Part shown: positions 40,707 through 49,227 of the stretch, in pieces
Position numbering within the stretch: position 1 is the stretch's first letter
How the letters are laid out: the number at the start of each line of letters is the position of its first letter
NCBI RefSeq assembly: GCF_051487185.1
Contig: NZ_JAHVDK010000022.1
Span: 78,852 to 142,851, forward strand
Reading direction: 5' to 3'
DNA: 64,000 nucleotides
Origin: Inquilinus limosus_F
GTDB taxonomy: Bacteria > Pseudomonadota > Alphaproteobacteria > DSM-16000 > Inquilinaceae
The notes under the pieces: model-generated
The model's database searches: none
The model's input: only the letters and a program-made list of their open reading frames with translations
Told to the model about the DNA's origin: nothing
Made by a program: the position numbers and the translations under genes

Positions 40707-42113
40707 TCAGCCGCCGCCCTGCGGCTTCAGGACGACCACCTCGATGCGCCGGTTCTGTGCCCGGCCTTCTTCGGTGTCGTTGACGGCGAGCGGCACCGTG
40801 TCGGCCTTGGCCTCGACCGAGAAGCGGGCGTCGTCCCGGACGATGCCGTCGAGGATCTTGCGCACCGATTCGGCCCGTGCCTGGGATAGTTGCCAGTTCG
40901 ACGGGAAGCGCAGGTTCCGGATCGGCCGGTTGTCGGTGTGGCCTTCGATCACGACCTGTCCGGGCTCCTCCTTCAGCGCGTTGCCGATCCGGGTCAGGAC
41001 CGGCATCCGGTCCGGCGTCACAGCGTCGCTGGCGGAGGCGAACAGGCCGTTGCCGCTGATCCGCACGCGGACGGACTGCGCGTCCTCCTCCACCGAGACG
41101 AGGCCCTCGCGGATCTCCGGTTCCAGGAAGCGCTTGAGCCGGCCGCCGGAGGTCTCCTTGACCACCACGACCTGGGGCGGCGGCTTCTCGATCGGGGCCG
41201 GCCGCTCGATCACCACCGGCCCGGTCGGCGGCAGCTGGGCGGTGGCGGCCATCGCCGGCTCCAGCGCGGCGTTCAGGAACCACTGGAAGCCGAAGAACGC
41301 TGCCAGCAGGATCGCCGCCGTGGCGGCCCCGATTACCCAGAGCGGGACGAGGCGCCCGAGCTTGCGGCGCTCCGACACGACCCCGAGCCAGTGCGGCGAC
41401 AGGGCGGATTCCCGCTCGCCCCGCCGACGGTGGATGGCGCGATAGAGGGAATCGCGGATCTCGGCCAGCCGGGCCGGGCCGCGGCCTTCCACCCGGTACC
41501 GGCCCTCGAAGCCGAGGGCGAGGCAGACATAGTACAGCTCGAGGATGTCGAGCGTCCGCTCCGGGTCCTTCATCAGGTGGTCGAGGATGTCGAAGAAGCG
41601 CTCGCCGCCCCAGGTCTCGTTATAGAAGGTCGAGACCATGGACTGCTTGGTCCACAGGCTCTGGCTGCCCCAGGGGGTGTTGAGGACCAGGTCGTCGATG
41701 GTGGCGCACAGGCCGTAGCGGGCGGCCCGGATGGCGTCGGCGGTGGCGCCGGCGGCCAGGGCGTTGCGCTCGAAGGCGCGGATCTCGGTCACCACCCGCT
41801 CGCGCAGCAGCGGCACATCGCGATGCACCGCCCGGTTCTTCAGCCGCACCGCCAGCGCCAGCAGCGGCGTCGCGGCCTGCACCACGGCGTTGACCCCGGT
41901 CGGGGCCAGCGGCACCGCCCCGGACAGGACGTCCTCCGCCAGCCCGGCGGCCAGGCGCGGGCGCGGCCCGGCCGGGCGCGGCGTCTGCGTCGGGTCGCCT
42001 TCCGCCGGTCCCTTGCCGCTGACCACCGCCGCCGGGCGGGGCCCGCCGGGGCGCGGCCGGATTACCGTGCGATCGTTGTCCTTCGGGTCGGCGAAGGGAT
42101 CGTCGTCCACCAT
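40707..42113 (-). CDS. tssL: T6SS membrane protein TssL with C-terminal OmpA-like domain
   Basis: This 468-aa protein has a Pro-rich cytoplasmic lead (1-60) and the helical TssL/DotU domain (about 70-265). The segment LVLNTPWGSQSLWTKQSM and the LYYVCLALGFEGRYRV block are hallmarks of the family. A membrane helix follows (about 280-300, LVPLWVIGAATAAILLAAFFG). The OmpA-like peptidoglycan-binding domain (about 350-468) includes VVIEGHTDNRPI, and it anchors the membrane complex to the cell wall. The ATG at 42113 lies 4 bp after the tssK stop. A longer upstream frame has no family match. Confidence 0.95.
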   Translation of the reverse strand: MVDDDPFADPKDNDRTVIRPRPGGPRPAAVVSGKGPAEGDPTQTPRPAGPRPRLAAGLAEDVLSGAVPLAPTGVNAVVQAATPLLALAVRLKNRAVHRDVPLLRERVVTEIRAFERNALAAGATADAIRAARYGLCATIDDLVLNTPWGSQSLWTKQSMVSTFYNETWGGERFFDILDHLMKDPERTLDILELYYVCLALGFEGRYRVEGRGPARLAEIRDSLYRAIHRRRGERESALSPHWLGVVSERRKLGRLVPLWVIGAATAAILLAAFFGFQWFLNAALEPAMAATAQLPPTGPVVIERPAPIEKPPPQVVVVKETSGGRLKRFLEPEIREGLVSVEEDAQSVRVRISGNGLFASASDAVTPDRMPVLTRIGNALKEEPGQVVIEGHTDNRPIRNLRFPSNWQLSQARAESVRKILDGIVRDDARFSVEAKADTVPLAVNDTEEGRAQNRRIEVVVLKPQGGG

Positions 42114-42117
42114 GGGC

Positions 42118-43458
42118 CTATCCCTGCGGTGCCTTGATCGCCCAGCACTCGAGCTGGAGGTTCGGGAACTCGCCGGCGACATGGACGGCCATGCCGCCGG
42201 ACGTCTTCAGCTCCTCCCAGTAGCGGCTGTTCCGGTCCATCTCGAAATAGATCGCACCCGGATGATAGGGCAGCTGCCGCGGCGCCACCGGCAGCGGCCG
42301 GATGGTCACGCCGGGGAGGGCGGCGTTCACCAGGTTCCGGATCTGCTCCACCGGGCCGATCTTGATCTGGGACGGGAAATGGCGGCGCACCGTCTCGGCC
42401 GGCGCATCGGCCTTGACCGCCAGAATGAAGGCGGCCTGGTCCAGCAGCGCGCGGTCGTGGATCGGCGCGACACGGATGCCGTAGCGGCGCTCCTCCAGCG
42501 GGATCGGGATCGCGCTCTGCTCCAGCACGGCCGACAGGGCCTGGCGCAGCTCGATCATCACTGCCTGGAAGCAGCGCTGCAGGTCGTCGTGGCGGTAGGG
42601 CGGGAAGGCGACCGGCCGCTTGTCCCGGCCGGTGAAGGTGGCGATCTCGCCCGCCAGCTCCAGCATCGCGGCGTACAGCCGCTCGGGGTGGATCCCAGGC
42701 GTCACCGCGAGATGGGCGAACAGCGGCTCGGCCCGGTTGACCAGCTGCAGCAGCAGGAAATCGGCGATCTCGGCCACGCCGCGGGTGCCGGAGGCGTTCA
42801 CCCGGCCGGCCAGCGCCTCGCCCCGATGATGCAGCAGGCCGAGGATCTCGGACACGAATCCCGCCAGGGCGGGGGAGGCGTCGCAGGCGAGGCAGGGCGG
42901 GATGTACTTGTTGTCCAGCACCACCGACCGGTCGGCGCGGACCTCGACGATGCGGGCGATCCCGAGGCAGACATAGCCCGACCGGTCGTCGGTCTCGAGC
43001 AGGTAGCGCAGCTTGAGGCGCGCGACTTGCAGCGACGCGACCGCCGGGGAGAAGGCGTTGGCGTCGGTCGCCTCGAAATCGACGATCGCATAGCGCGCGG
43101 TGGCGTTGGACTCGTCGTGGTCGATGTCCGGGTTGCCGGGCTGGCGCACAGGGACGGCCAGGTAGACGATCGCGTTCTTGGTGCCCTCCGGCACGGTTAG
43201 GGGCAGCGGGTGGTCGACATCCTCCGGCACCGCGAAGGGGGTGCCGTCCTCCAGGATGCCGTGCGCCGCGCCGATCGCGAATTTGCCGGTGGTCAGCAGC
43301 TCGCGGTTGACGGCCAGGGCGCCGATGCCCCAGCCATGGGGAAACAGGCCGGCGACGCGGGCGCGGACCAGCTTCTCGACATAGCGGTCGAACTGCTGGA
43401 AGTGATGGGTGCGGAGGAACATGCCCTCCGACCAGACGACCTTGTTGTCCCAGGCCAT
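42118..43458 (-). CDS. tssK: T6SS baseplate protein TssK
   Basis: This 446-aa cytoplasmic protein forms trimers that join the baseplate to the TssLM membrane complex. The N-terminus KVVWSEGMFLRTHHFQQFDR is diagnostic. Other conserved blocks are PHGWGIGALAVNRELL and YLLETDDRSGYVCLGIARI. The C-terminal part includes IKIGPVEQIRNLVNAALPGV. Length is as expected, and the start at 43458 is immediately before the diagnostic block. It lies 6 bp after tssJ and 4 bp before tssL. Confidence 0.96.
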   Translation of the reverse strand: MAWDNKVVWSEGMFLRTHHFQQFDRYVEKLVRARVAGLFPHGWGIGALAVNRELLTTGKFAIGAAHGILEDGTPFAVPEDVDHPLPLTVPEGTKNAIVYLAVPVRQPGNPDIDHDESNATARYAIVDFEATDANAFSPAVASLQVARLKLRYLLETDDRSGYVCLGIARIVEVRADRSVVLDNKYIPPCLACDASPALAGFVSEILGLLHHRGEALAGRVNASGTRGVAEIADFLLLQLVNRAEPLFAHLAVTPGIHPERLYAAMLELAGEIATFTGRDKRPVAFPPYRHDDLQRCFQAVMIELRQALSAVLEQSAIPIPLEERRYGIRVAPIHDRALLDQAAFILAVKADAPAETVRRHFPSQIKIGPVEQIRNLVNAALPGVTIRPLPVAPRQLPYHPGAIYFEMDRNSRYWEELKTSGGMAVHVAGEFPNLQLECWAIKAPQG

Positions 43459-43464
43459 CGCGCC

Positions 43465-43932
43465 CTATTCCTCGGCCTTGATCGAAACGTCCGCGGCCCC
43501 GACCGAGATCGTGATGGGGTCGGTGCTGCCGGGATCGACGGGCGCCGTGGCGCGCCACCGGGCGCGGTCGATGTCGCGGAATCCCGCGGCCACGCCGATC
43601 AGCTGCGTGGCGGGATCCAGCTTCAGCGACAGGGTCTGGCTCTTGCCCGGCGCCACCACCGTCTGCTCGCTGCCGATCAGCGTGTCGCCGAGCGCCGCCT
43701 GCGCATTCTCCGCCAGCTTGAAGTAGTCGGCCTGCCCGATCGCCGCGCCGGACCGCAGCTGGTAGATCTGCACCTGGATCGGCGAGGGCCGGCCGGAGGC
43801 GTCGGGATTGGCGCCGGGCGCGGCCGCGACCGTCACCGGCACGACCGTGCCGCCGCCCTCTCCACCAAACATTCCGCATCCGGACAGCGCGACCGCGGCG
43901 AGCATGGCGACGATGAATCCCGATCCCTTCAT
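43465..43932 (-). CDS. tssJ: T6SS outer-membrane lipoprotein TssJ
   Basis: This 155-aa protein has a lipoprotein signal ending in lipobox LSGC. The mature beta-sandwich is the TssJ type (VQIYQLRSGAAIGQADYFKL, and the VVAPGKSQTLSLKLDP strand), ending DPITISVGAADVSIKAEE. It anchors the TssM periplasmic tip to the outer membrane. The ATG at 43932 follows AGGGGGTGG. The 115-bp gap before it is the largest in the cluster after tssB and may contain a secondary promoter. Confidence 0.93.
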   Translation of the reverse strand: MKGSGFIVAMLAAVALSGCGMFGGEGGGTVVPVTVAAAPGANPDASGRPSPIQVQIYQLRSGAAIGQADYFKLAENAQAALGDTLIGSEQTVVAPGKSQTLSLKLDPATQLIGVAAGFRDIDRARWRATAPVDPGSTDPITISVGAADVSIKAEE

Positions 43933-44047
43933 ATTCCACCCCCTGCCGGGCCGATACCGTGGCCCCGGTGTAACAGCGGCTTGAGTGTAGTTGAGTCTAG
44001 AGCCAGATCGTGGCGAGAAAGCGCCGCTCCGGAGAATTCGCTCCCAT

Positions 44048-45415
44048 CTAGAGACGGTCCTTCCGCCGTTCGTATCCTTCGGCGAAGGATCGGCCGAACA
44101 GGTCACGGACATTCTCCGAGGCGCGCTCCGACAGGCGCCGATGCAGTTCGACATAGGCGTCCCACAGCCGCGCCTTCCGGCCGCCGGGAAGCATCGCGCC
44201 GAGGCCGCCGCCGGCGCTGATGCTCTGCTCCACGGCTTCGGGCGACACGCTGTCCAGCAGATGCTGCAGGGCCCGTTCCATCCCGCCGATCGTGCCGATC
44301 TGGTGGTTGCGCAGGTCGTTGAACGCCTCCTCGATGGCCTCGGCGCCCTTGGCAAAGGCGGGCATGGGCGGGGACAGGATGGCGATCATCGCCTCCACCG
44401 CCGTCGACGAGAACTTCAGCGGGTTGTTGTTGCGCGGCCGGATCGCGGTCGGTTCGATCCTGAATTCGCTCTTCAGGGCCGACCGGGCGCTCAGCGTCTC
44501 CAGCAGGCCCTGCACGCTGGTGCGGAGGATCTGGCCGATCATGACCGCCAGCTCGGCGCTGCGCTCCGCCGGGAACTGGGCCGGGTCCAGCCCGGCGGCC
44601 TCCAGCAGGGTGCGCATGACGTCGCCCTGCGCCGGCACCGGCGCGGCGGCGGCGGGCGACGGCGTGGGCACCGGCGGCGCTGGCGGCGGCAGCGGCGGGG
44701 GCTCGACCGCCACCGGCGTCTGCGGCAGCGGCGGAGGCTGCGGCGCCGGCGGCTCGCTCCAGTCGCGCGGAATGGGCCGGGCCGGGGCCCGGCCGCGCTC
44801 CGCCGGCGGCGCCGGCTCGTCCGCCCAGTCTTCCGGGATCTCCTGGAACTTCGCGGCGGGCGGGCTGAAGGCCACCTGCTCGGCCGGCAGATGGTCCGGC
44901 TCGGCCGGGCGCGTCCAGGCATCGGTCGGGCCGGCGTTGATCTCGAAGGAGAAGGGATCGCGCTGGGCCGGCGCCGACGGCCACCGCGGCGGGCCCGGCG
45001 ACGAAGGCGGCATCGATGATTCGCGCCGCGGGTCGACCCCGAAGGGGGAGGCCATCGGGTCGTCGATGTCGATCGAATGGCTGGCCGCGGGCGCATCCGT
45101 GCCGGACAGCCGCACCAGGAACTGGTAGTCGCCGAGCGTGATCCGGTCGCCATCCGACAGGACGACGCTGTTAGACCGGCCGATCGGGGTGGCGCCGCCG
45201 TTCAGGAAGGTGCCGTTGGTCGACAGGTCGAACAGGACGTAGTGCCCATCGACATAGTCGATGAAGCAGTGGCTCTTCGACAGGAAGCGGGAGGGGTCCT
45301 CCAGCACCCAGTCATTGTCCACGTCGCGGCCGATGGTCAGGCCGCATTGGTCGAAGCTGCGGGAATCCCGGACAGCGGATCGCCCGCCGGAGGTGAGGTC
45401 GAGACTCAGCTTCAT
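44048..45415 (-). CDS. tagH: T6SS FHA-domain protein TagH (Fha)
   Basis: This 455-aa cytoplasmic scaffold is the expected substrate of PpkA. The FHA domain (about 20-105) has TIGRDVDNDWVL, LSKSHCFIDY and LSTNGTFLNG, the residues that bind phosphothreonine. A long Pro-rich linker (about 120-260) leads to a conserved C-terminal helical domain (about 270-440, NPLKFSSTAVEAMIAIL, then FAEGYERRKDRL). The ATG at 45415 lies 45 bp after clpV. Phosphorylated Fha promotes T6SS assembly in Pseudomonas and Agrobacterium, and the presence of ppkA and pppA here supports the same. Confidence 0.94.
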   Translation of the reverse strand: MKLSLDLTSGGRSAVRDSRSFDQCGLTIGRDVDNDWVLEDPSRFLSKSHCFIDYVDGHYVLFDLSTNGTFLNGGATPIGRSNSVVLSDGDRITLGDYQFLVRLSGTDAPAASHSIDIDDPMASPFGVDPRRESSMPPSSPGPPRWPSAPAQRDPFSFEINAGPTDAWTRPAEPDHLPAEQVAFSPPAAKFQEIPEDWADEPAPPAERGRAPARPIPRDWSEPPAPQPPPLPQTPVAVEPPPLPPPAPPVPTPSPAAAAPVPAQGDVMRTLLEAAGLDPAQFPAERSAELAVMIGQILRTSVQGLLETLSARSALKSEFRIEPTAIRPRNNNPLKFSSTAVEAMIAILSPPMPAFAKGAEAIEEAFNDLRNHQIGTIGGMERALQHLLDSVSPEAVEQSISAGGGLGAMLPGGRKARLWDAYVELHRRLSERASENVRDLFGRSFAEGYERRKDRL

Positions 45416-45460
45416 GGCTGTCCACCCCCGCCGGTAGGGCGGCGGGGCGTCCTGGCGGCG

Positions 45461-48157
45461 TTACGAGACACGATATTGCAGCGTGCCATCGGAGTCCATG
45501 GAGACGACCGCTTCCTGGATCGGCTGGCCCTCGGCCATCCGGGCCAGGAACAAGGCCGCGAGCTCCGGCAGCACGGTGCGCGACAGGATCTGTTCGATGG
45601 TGCGGGCGCCGCTCTCGCTCTCGGTCGCGCGGGCCCGCAGCCCCTCGACCAGGTCGTCGCCATGGACGAAGCGGGCGCCATAGGCCTCCTCGATGCGCCG
45701 CCGCACCCGGTCGAGCTGCAGCCGGACGATGCTGCGCATCGTCTCGTCGTCCAGCGGGACGTAGGGGATGACCGAAATCCGCCCCAGGAAGGCCGGCTTG
45801 AAGATCTTCAGCAGCTCCGGCCGCAGCGCCGTGGCCAGCCCGGCGGCGTCGGGGGCGGTGTCCGGGTCGGCATAGAGCTTGGCGACCAGCTCGGTGCCGG
45901 CGTTCGAGGTCATGATGATGACGGTGTTCTTGAAGTCGATGTCGCGGCCCTCGCCGTCGCGCAGCATGCCCTTGTCGAACACCTGGTAGAACACGTCCTG
46001 GACGCCAGGATGGGCCTTCTCCAGCTCGTCCAGCAGCACCACCGAATAGGGCCGCCGCCGCACCGCCTCGGTCAGCACCCCGCCCTCGCCGTAGCCGACA
46101 TAGCCGGGCGGGGAGCCGAGCAGCAGCGAGACCTTATGCTCCTCCTTGAACTCCGACATGTTGATCACGGTCAGGTTCTGCTCGCCGCCATACAGCAGAT
46201 CGGCCAGGGCCAGCGCGGTCTCGGTCTTGCCGACGCCGGAAGGGCCGACGAACACGAACACGCCGATCGGCTTGCGCGGGTCGGTCAGCTTGGCCCGCGA
46301 GGTCCGGATCGCCTGGGCGACGGCGTCGAGCGCATGGTCCTGCCCAACCACCCGCTCGCGCAGCCGCTCCTCCAGCGTCAGCACCGCGCGGATCTCGTTC
46401 GACACCATGCGGCCGACCGGGATGCCGGTCCAGTTCGCCACCACCTCGGCGATCGCCTGGCCGTCGACCTCGACCGGGACCAGCGGCGTCTCTCCCTGCA
46501 GCGCGGCCAGCTCGGCGCGGGCGGCGGCGTATTCGGCGCGCAAGGCTGCGGCATCCTCGGTCGGGGCTTCGGGCGGCGCAGCGATCGCGGCGCCCTTGGC
46601 GGCCGGGGCCAGGCCCTCCGCCTGCTCGATCCGGTCGCGCAGGCCGCGGATCCGGTCGACCAGGCCGCGCTCCTGTTCCCAGCGCTGCCGCAGCGCCGCC
46701 AGCTCGGTCTCGGTCTCGGTCCGGCGCGCCCGCAGGGCGGCGATCTCGTCCGCCCCGTTGCCGCCGGTCGCCTGTTCGCGCTTCAGGATCGCGATCTCGG
46801 CGTCCAGCCGCTCGATGCGACGCCGGCAGCCCTCGAGTGCCGCCGGCGTCGCGGCCTGGGCCATGGCGACGCGGGCGCAGGCGGTGTCCAGCAGGCTCAC
46901 CGACTTGTCGGGCAGCTGGCGGCCGGCGATGTAGCGGTGCGACAGCCGCACGCTCTCAACCACCGCCTCGTCCAGGATGCGGACCCTGTGGTGGTCTTCG
47001 AGCATCGGCACGATGCCGCGCATCATGTCGATCGCCGCGGCCTCGCCCGGCTCCTCCACCTTCACCACCTGGAAACGGCGGGTGAGGGCGGCGTCCTTCT
47101 CGAAATACTTCTTGTACTCGGCCCAGGTGGTGGCGGCGATGGTGCGCAGCTCGCCGCGCGCCAGGGCCGGCTTCAGCAGGTTGGCGGCGTCGCCCTGGCC
47201 GGCCTGGCCGCCGGCGCCGATCAGGGTGTGGGCCTCGTCGATGAACAGGATGATCGGCCGCGGGCTTGCCTGCACTTCCTCGATCACCGATTTCAGCCGG
47301 TTCTCGAACTCGCCCTTCACCCCCGCGCCGGCCTGCAGCAGGCCGAGATCGAGCGTGCGCAGGCTGACGTCGCGCAGCGGCTCCGGCACGTCGCCCGCGG
47401 CGATCCGCAGGGCGAAGCCCTCGACCACGGCGGTCTTGCCGACGCCCGCCTCGCCGGTGAGGATCGGGTTGTTCTGGCGCCGCCGGGTCAGGATGTCGAT
47501 CACCTGGCGGATCTCGGAATCGCGGCCCAGCACCGGGTCGATGCGGCCGGCCCGCGCCCGCGCCGTCAGGTCGATGGTGTAGCGGTCCAGGGCCTCGGTC
47601 TTGCCGCTGCCCGCGGCCGCCGGGCCGCCCGGCGCCGCGGCGGCCTGGTCCATCCTCGGCGCGGCGGCGGACTCGCTGTCCTCAGCCGAGCCGGCGGTGA
47701 TCTTCGGCAGCTCGCGGCGCAGCGTGTCGGGCGGAATCCGGCCCAGCAGCGGCGACGCCGCGCGGCCGTGCTGGCCCAGCGTCTCGTCCGACAGCAGCGC
47801 GGCCAGGATGTGCCCGGACCGGATCCGCGCCTCGCCGTATTCCAGCGTCGCCAGCAGCCAGGCCTCGCGCCCCAGCGACACCAGCGACGGCGACAGGGCC
47901 GGCGGATGGGTGTTGCCGGTCTTCAGCCGGTCCAGCGCCCGGGTCAACTCCGCCGCCACCCGCCCGGGATCGATCTCGTAGTGCTTGAGGCAGGCGACGA
48001 GGTCGCTCTGCCCGTCCTCCAGCAGCTTGATCAGCCAGTGCTCGATCTCGACGTTGAACTGCGACCGCGACAGCGTCAGCCCGGCCGCGCCTTCGAGCGC
48101 CCGGCGGCAGGGGGTGTTCAGCTTGCCGACGAGGGATTTCAGATCGATGGCGGCCAT
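45461..48157 (-). CDS. tssH: T6SS ClpV ATPase (TssH)
   Basis: This 898-aa AAA+ ATPase disassembles contracted TssBC sheaths for reuse. It has the N-terminal double Clp domain (about 10-150). The first ATPase domain has Walker A GEAGVGKT (near 230) and Walker B IILFIDEAHTLIG. A coiled middle domain and the second ATPase domain (GPSGVGKT, near 635, with VVLLDELEKAHP) follow. The ClpV N-terminus (DLKSLVGKLNTPCRRALEGA) separates it from ClpB. The ATG at 48157 lies 35 bp after tssG, and its ribosome site is weak. Confidence 0.96.
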   Translation of the reverse strand: MAAIDLKSLVGKLNTPCRRALEGAAGLTLSRSQFNVEIEHWLIKLLEDGQSDLVACLKHYEIDPGRVAAELTRALDRLKTGNTHPPALSPSLVSLGREAWLLATLEYGEARIRSGHILAALLSDETLGQHGRAASPLLGRIPPDTLRRELPKITAGSAEDSESAAAPRMDQAAAAPGGPAAAGSGKTEALDRYTIDLTARARAGRIDPVLGRDSEIRQVIDILTRRRQNNPILTGEAGVGKTAVVEGFALRIAAGDVPEPLRDVSLRTLDLGLLQAGAGVKGEFENRLKSVIEEVQASPRPIILFIDEAHTLIGAGGQAGQGDAANLLKPALARGELRTIAATTWAEYKKYFEKDAALTRRFQVVKVEEPGEAAAIDMMRGIVPMLEDHHRVRILDEAVVESVRLSHRYIAGRQLPDKSVSLLDTACARVAMAQAATPAALEGCRRRIERLDAEIAILKREQATGGNGADEIAALRARRTETETELAALRQRWEQERGLVDRIRGLRDRIEQAEGLAPAAKGAAIAAPPEAPTEDAAALRAEYAAARAELAALQGETPLVPVEVDGQAIAEVVANWTGIPVGRMVSNEIRAVLTLEERLRERVVGQDHALDAVAQAIRTSRAKLTDPRKPIGVFVFVGPSGVGKTETALALADLLYGGEQNLTVINMSEFKEEHKVSLLLGSPPGYVGYGEGGVLTEAVRRRPYSVVLLDELEKAHPGVQDVFYQVFDKGMLRDGEGRDIDFKNTVIIMTSNAGTELVAKLYADPDTAPDAAGLATALRPELLKIFKPAFLGRISVIPYVPLDDETMRSIVRLQLDRVRRRIEEAYGARFVHGDDLVEGLRARATESESGARTIEQILSRTVLPELAALFLARMAEGQPIQEAVVSMDSDGTLQYRVS

Positions 48158-48192
48158 GGCGTGATCTCTCTGCTGAAATGCGTGCGGCGGAA

Positions 48193-49227
48193 TCAGGCTG
48201 GGTCGAATTCGAAGACGGCGTCGGACAGGTCGGCGGGCGGCGTCCGCGACACCGCCCAGCTGGTCCAGCCCAGCCGGAAGGCGCCGGTGCCGAGATGCGG
48301 CTCCGGCACCTCGTTGCGGTCGAGCACGAGGCGCAGGTTGAAGCTGAGGCCCGGGCCGACATAGAGGCGGGTCAGCTCGGCCAGGCGGCGGACGGCCTCG
48401 GTCCCGGGCAGCAGCGTCTGGAACCGTGCCCAGGAGACGGGGCCGACGCGAATCTGGAACTTGCCGCGGATGTCCCAGACCCGTTCGCCGACCACCGCAT
48501 CGACGCCGAGGCGGCAGAAGTTCCCCTCCGGCGCGGCGTCGGACGGCAGGGCCGTGCGCTCCTCCGGCGGCAGCGGGATCCACGTCCCCTCGAACTGCTT
48601 CACCGTCACCGGCAGGCCGAGGTAGTCGCCCAGCATCGCCTCCAGCGCCGCGGCCGAGCGGGGCCAGCGGGCGAAATGGCCGGCATAGTGGACGATGGTC
48701 TCGTCATCGACCGCTAGGCGCTGCCGGAGATGCGGCAGGCCCAGCCCGGCCAGCGCGAACAGGGTGTGCGAGATGTCGTCCTCGGTGCGGCCGGACCGCT
48801 CATAGGCGATCGGCAGGCGGTATTTCGCCCAGGCGCGGTAATAGAACGACGCCAGCCGGTGCAGCAGCAGGTCGAGGAAGGATTTCAGCGCCGGCCGCTT
48901 CATCCGCACGGCGCGGGCGACCTCGGCCGTCAGGTGGTTGGGCAGGACGCCGGAGGGGCCGATCAGCCCGAACAAGGTCAGGGCCAGGCGCGGCGGGCCG
49001 GCCTCGCCCTCCGCCGGCGGCTCGAAGCCGGCGACGGACCCGGCTGGAAAGGCGAGGCTGACGGCGCTGGTCAGGCGGACCGCCTCCTCGCGCGGGGCCA
49101 GGTCCTCCCCGACCGGGCGGCCGCGCCCGTCCGGGCCCGGCCGCTGCTGCCGCGCGACGGTCTCGGCCAGCCGGATGGCCTGGAACGCCTCCACCCCCGT
49201 CGGGCGCCTGGCCAGCGGCTCGATCAC
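48193..49227 (-). CDS. tssG: T6SS baseplate protein TssG
   Basis: This 344-aa protein forms the baseplate wedge with TssE, TssF and TssK. Recognisable blocks are VEAFQAIRLAE at the start, LTLFGLIGPSGVLPNHLTAE, FLDLLLHRLASFYYRAWAKY, and GERVWDIRGKFQIRVGPVSW. The GTG at 49227 overlaps the tssF stop (GTGA), and no good ATG lies nearby. Length and order (tssE, tssF, tssG, tssH) are standard. Confidence 0.95.
   Translation of the reverse strand: MIEPLARRPTGVEAFQAIRLAETVARQQRPGPDGRGRPVGEDLAPREEAVRLTSAVSLAFPAGSVAGFEPPAEGEAGPPRLALTLFGLIGPSGVLPNHLTAEVARAVRMKRPALKSFLDLLLHRLASFYYRAWAKYRLPIAYERSGRTEDDISHTLFALAGLGLPHLRQRLAVDDETIVHYAGHFARWPRSAAALEAMLGDYLGLPVTVKQFEGTWIPLPPEERTALPSDAAPEGNFCRLGVDAVVGERVWDIRGKFQIRVGPVSWARFQTLLPGTEAVRRLAELTRLYVGPGLSFNLRLVLDRNEVPEPHLGTGAFRLGWTSWAVSRTPPADLSDAVFEFDPA

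Noticed and set aside
37056..40889. A 1277-codon open frame on the plus strand opposite tssM
   Set aside because: It is antisense to a fully recognised TssM. Long antisense frames are expected where third positions are G/C-rich, and the translation is Arg/Gln-rich with no domain.
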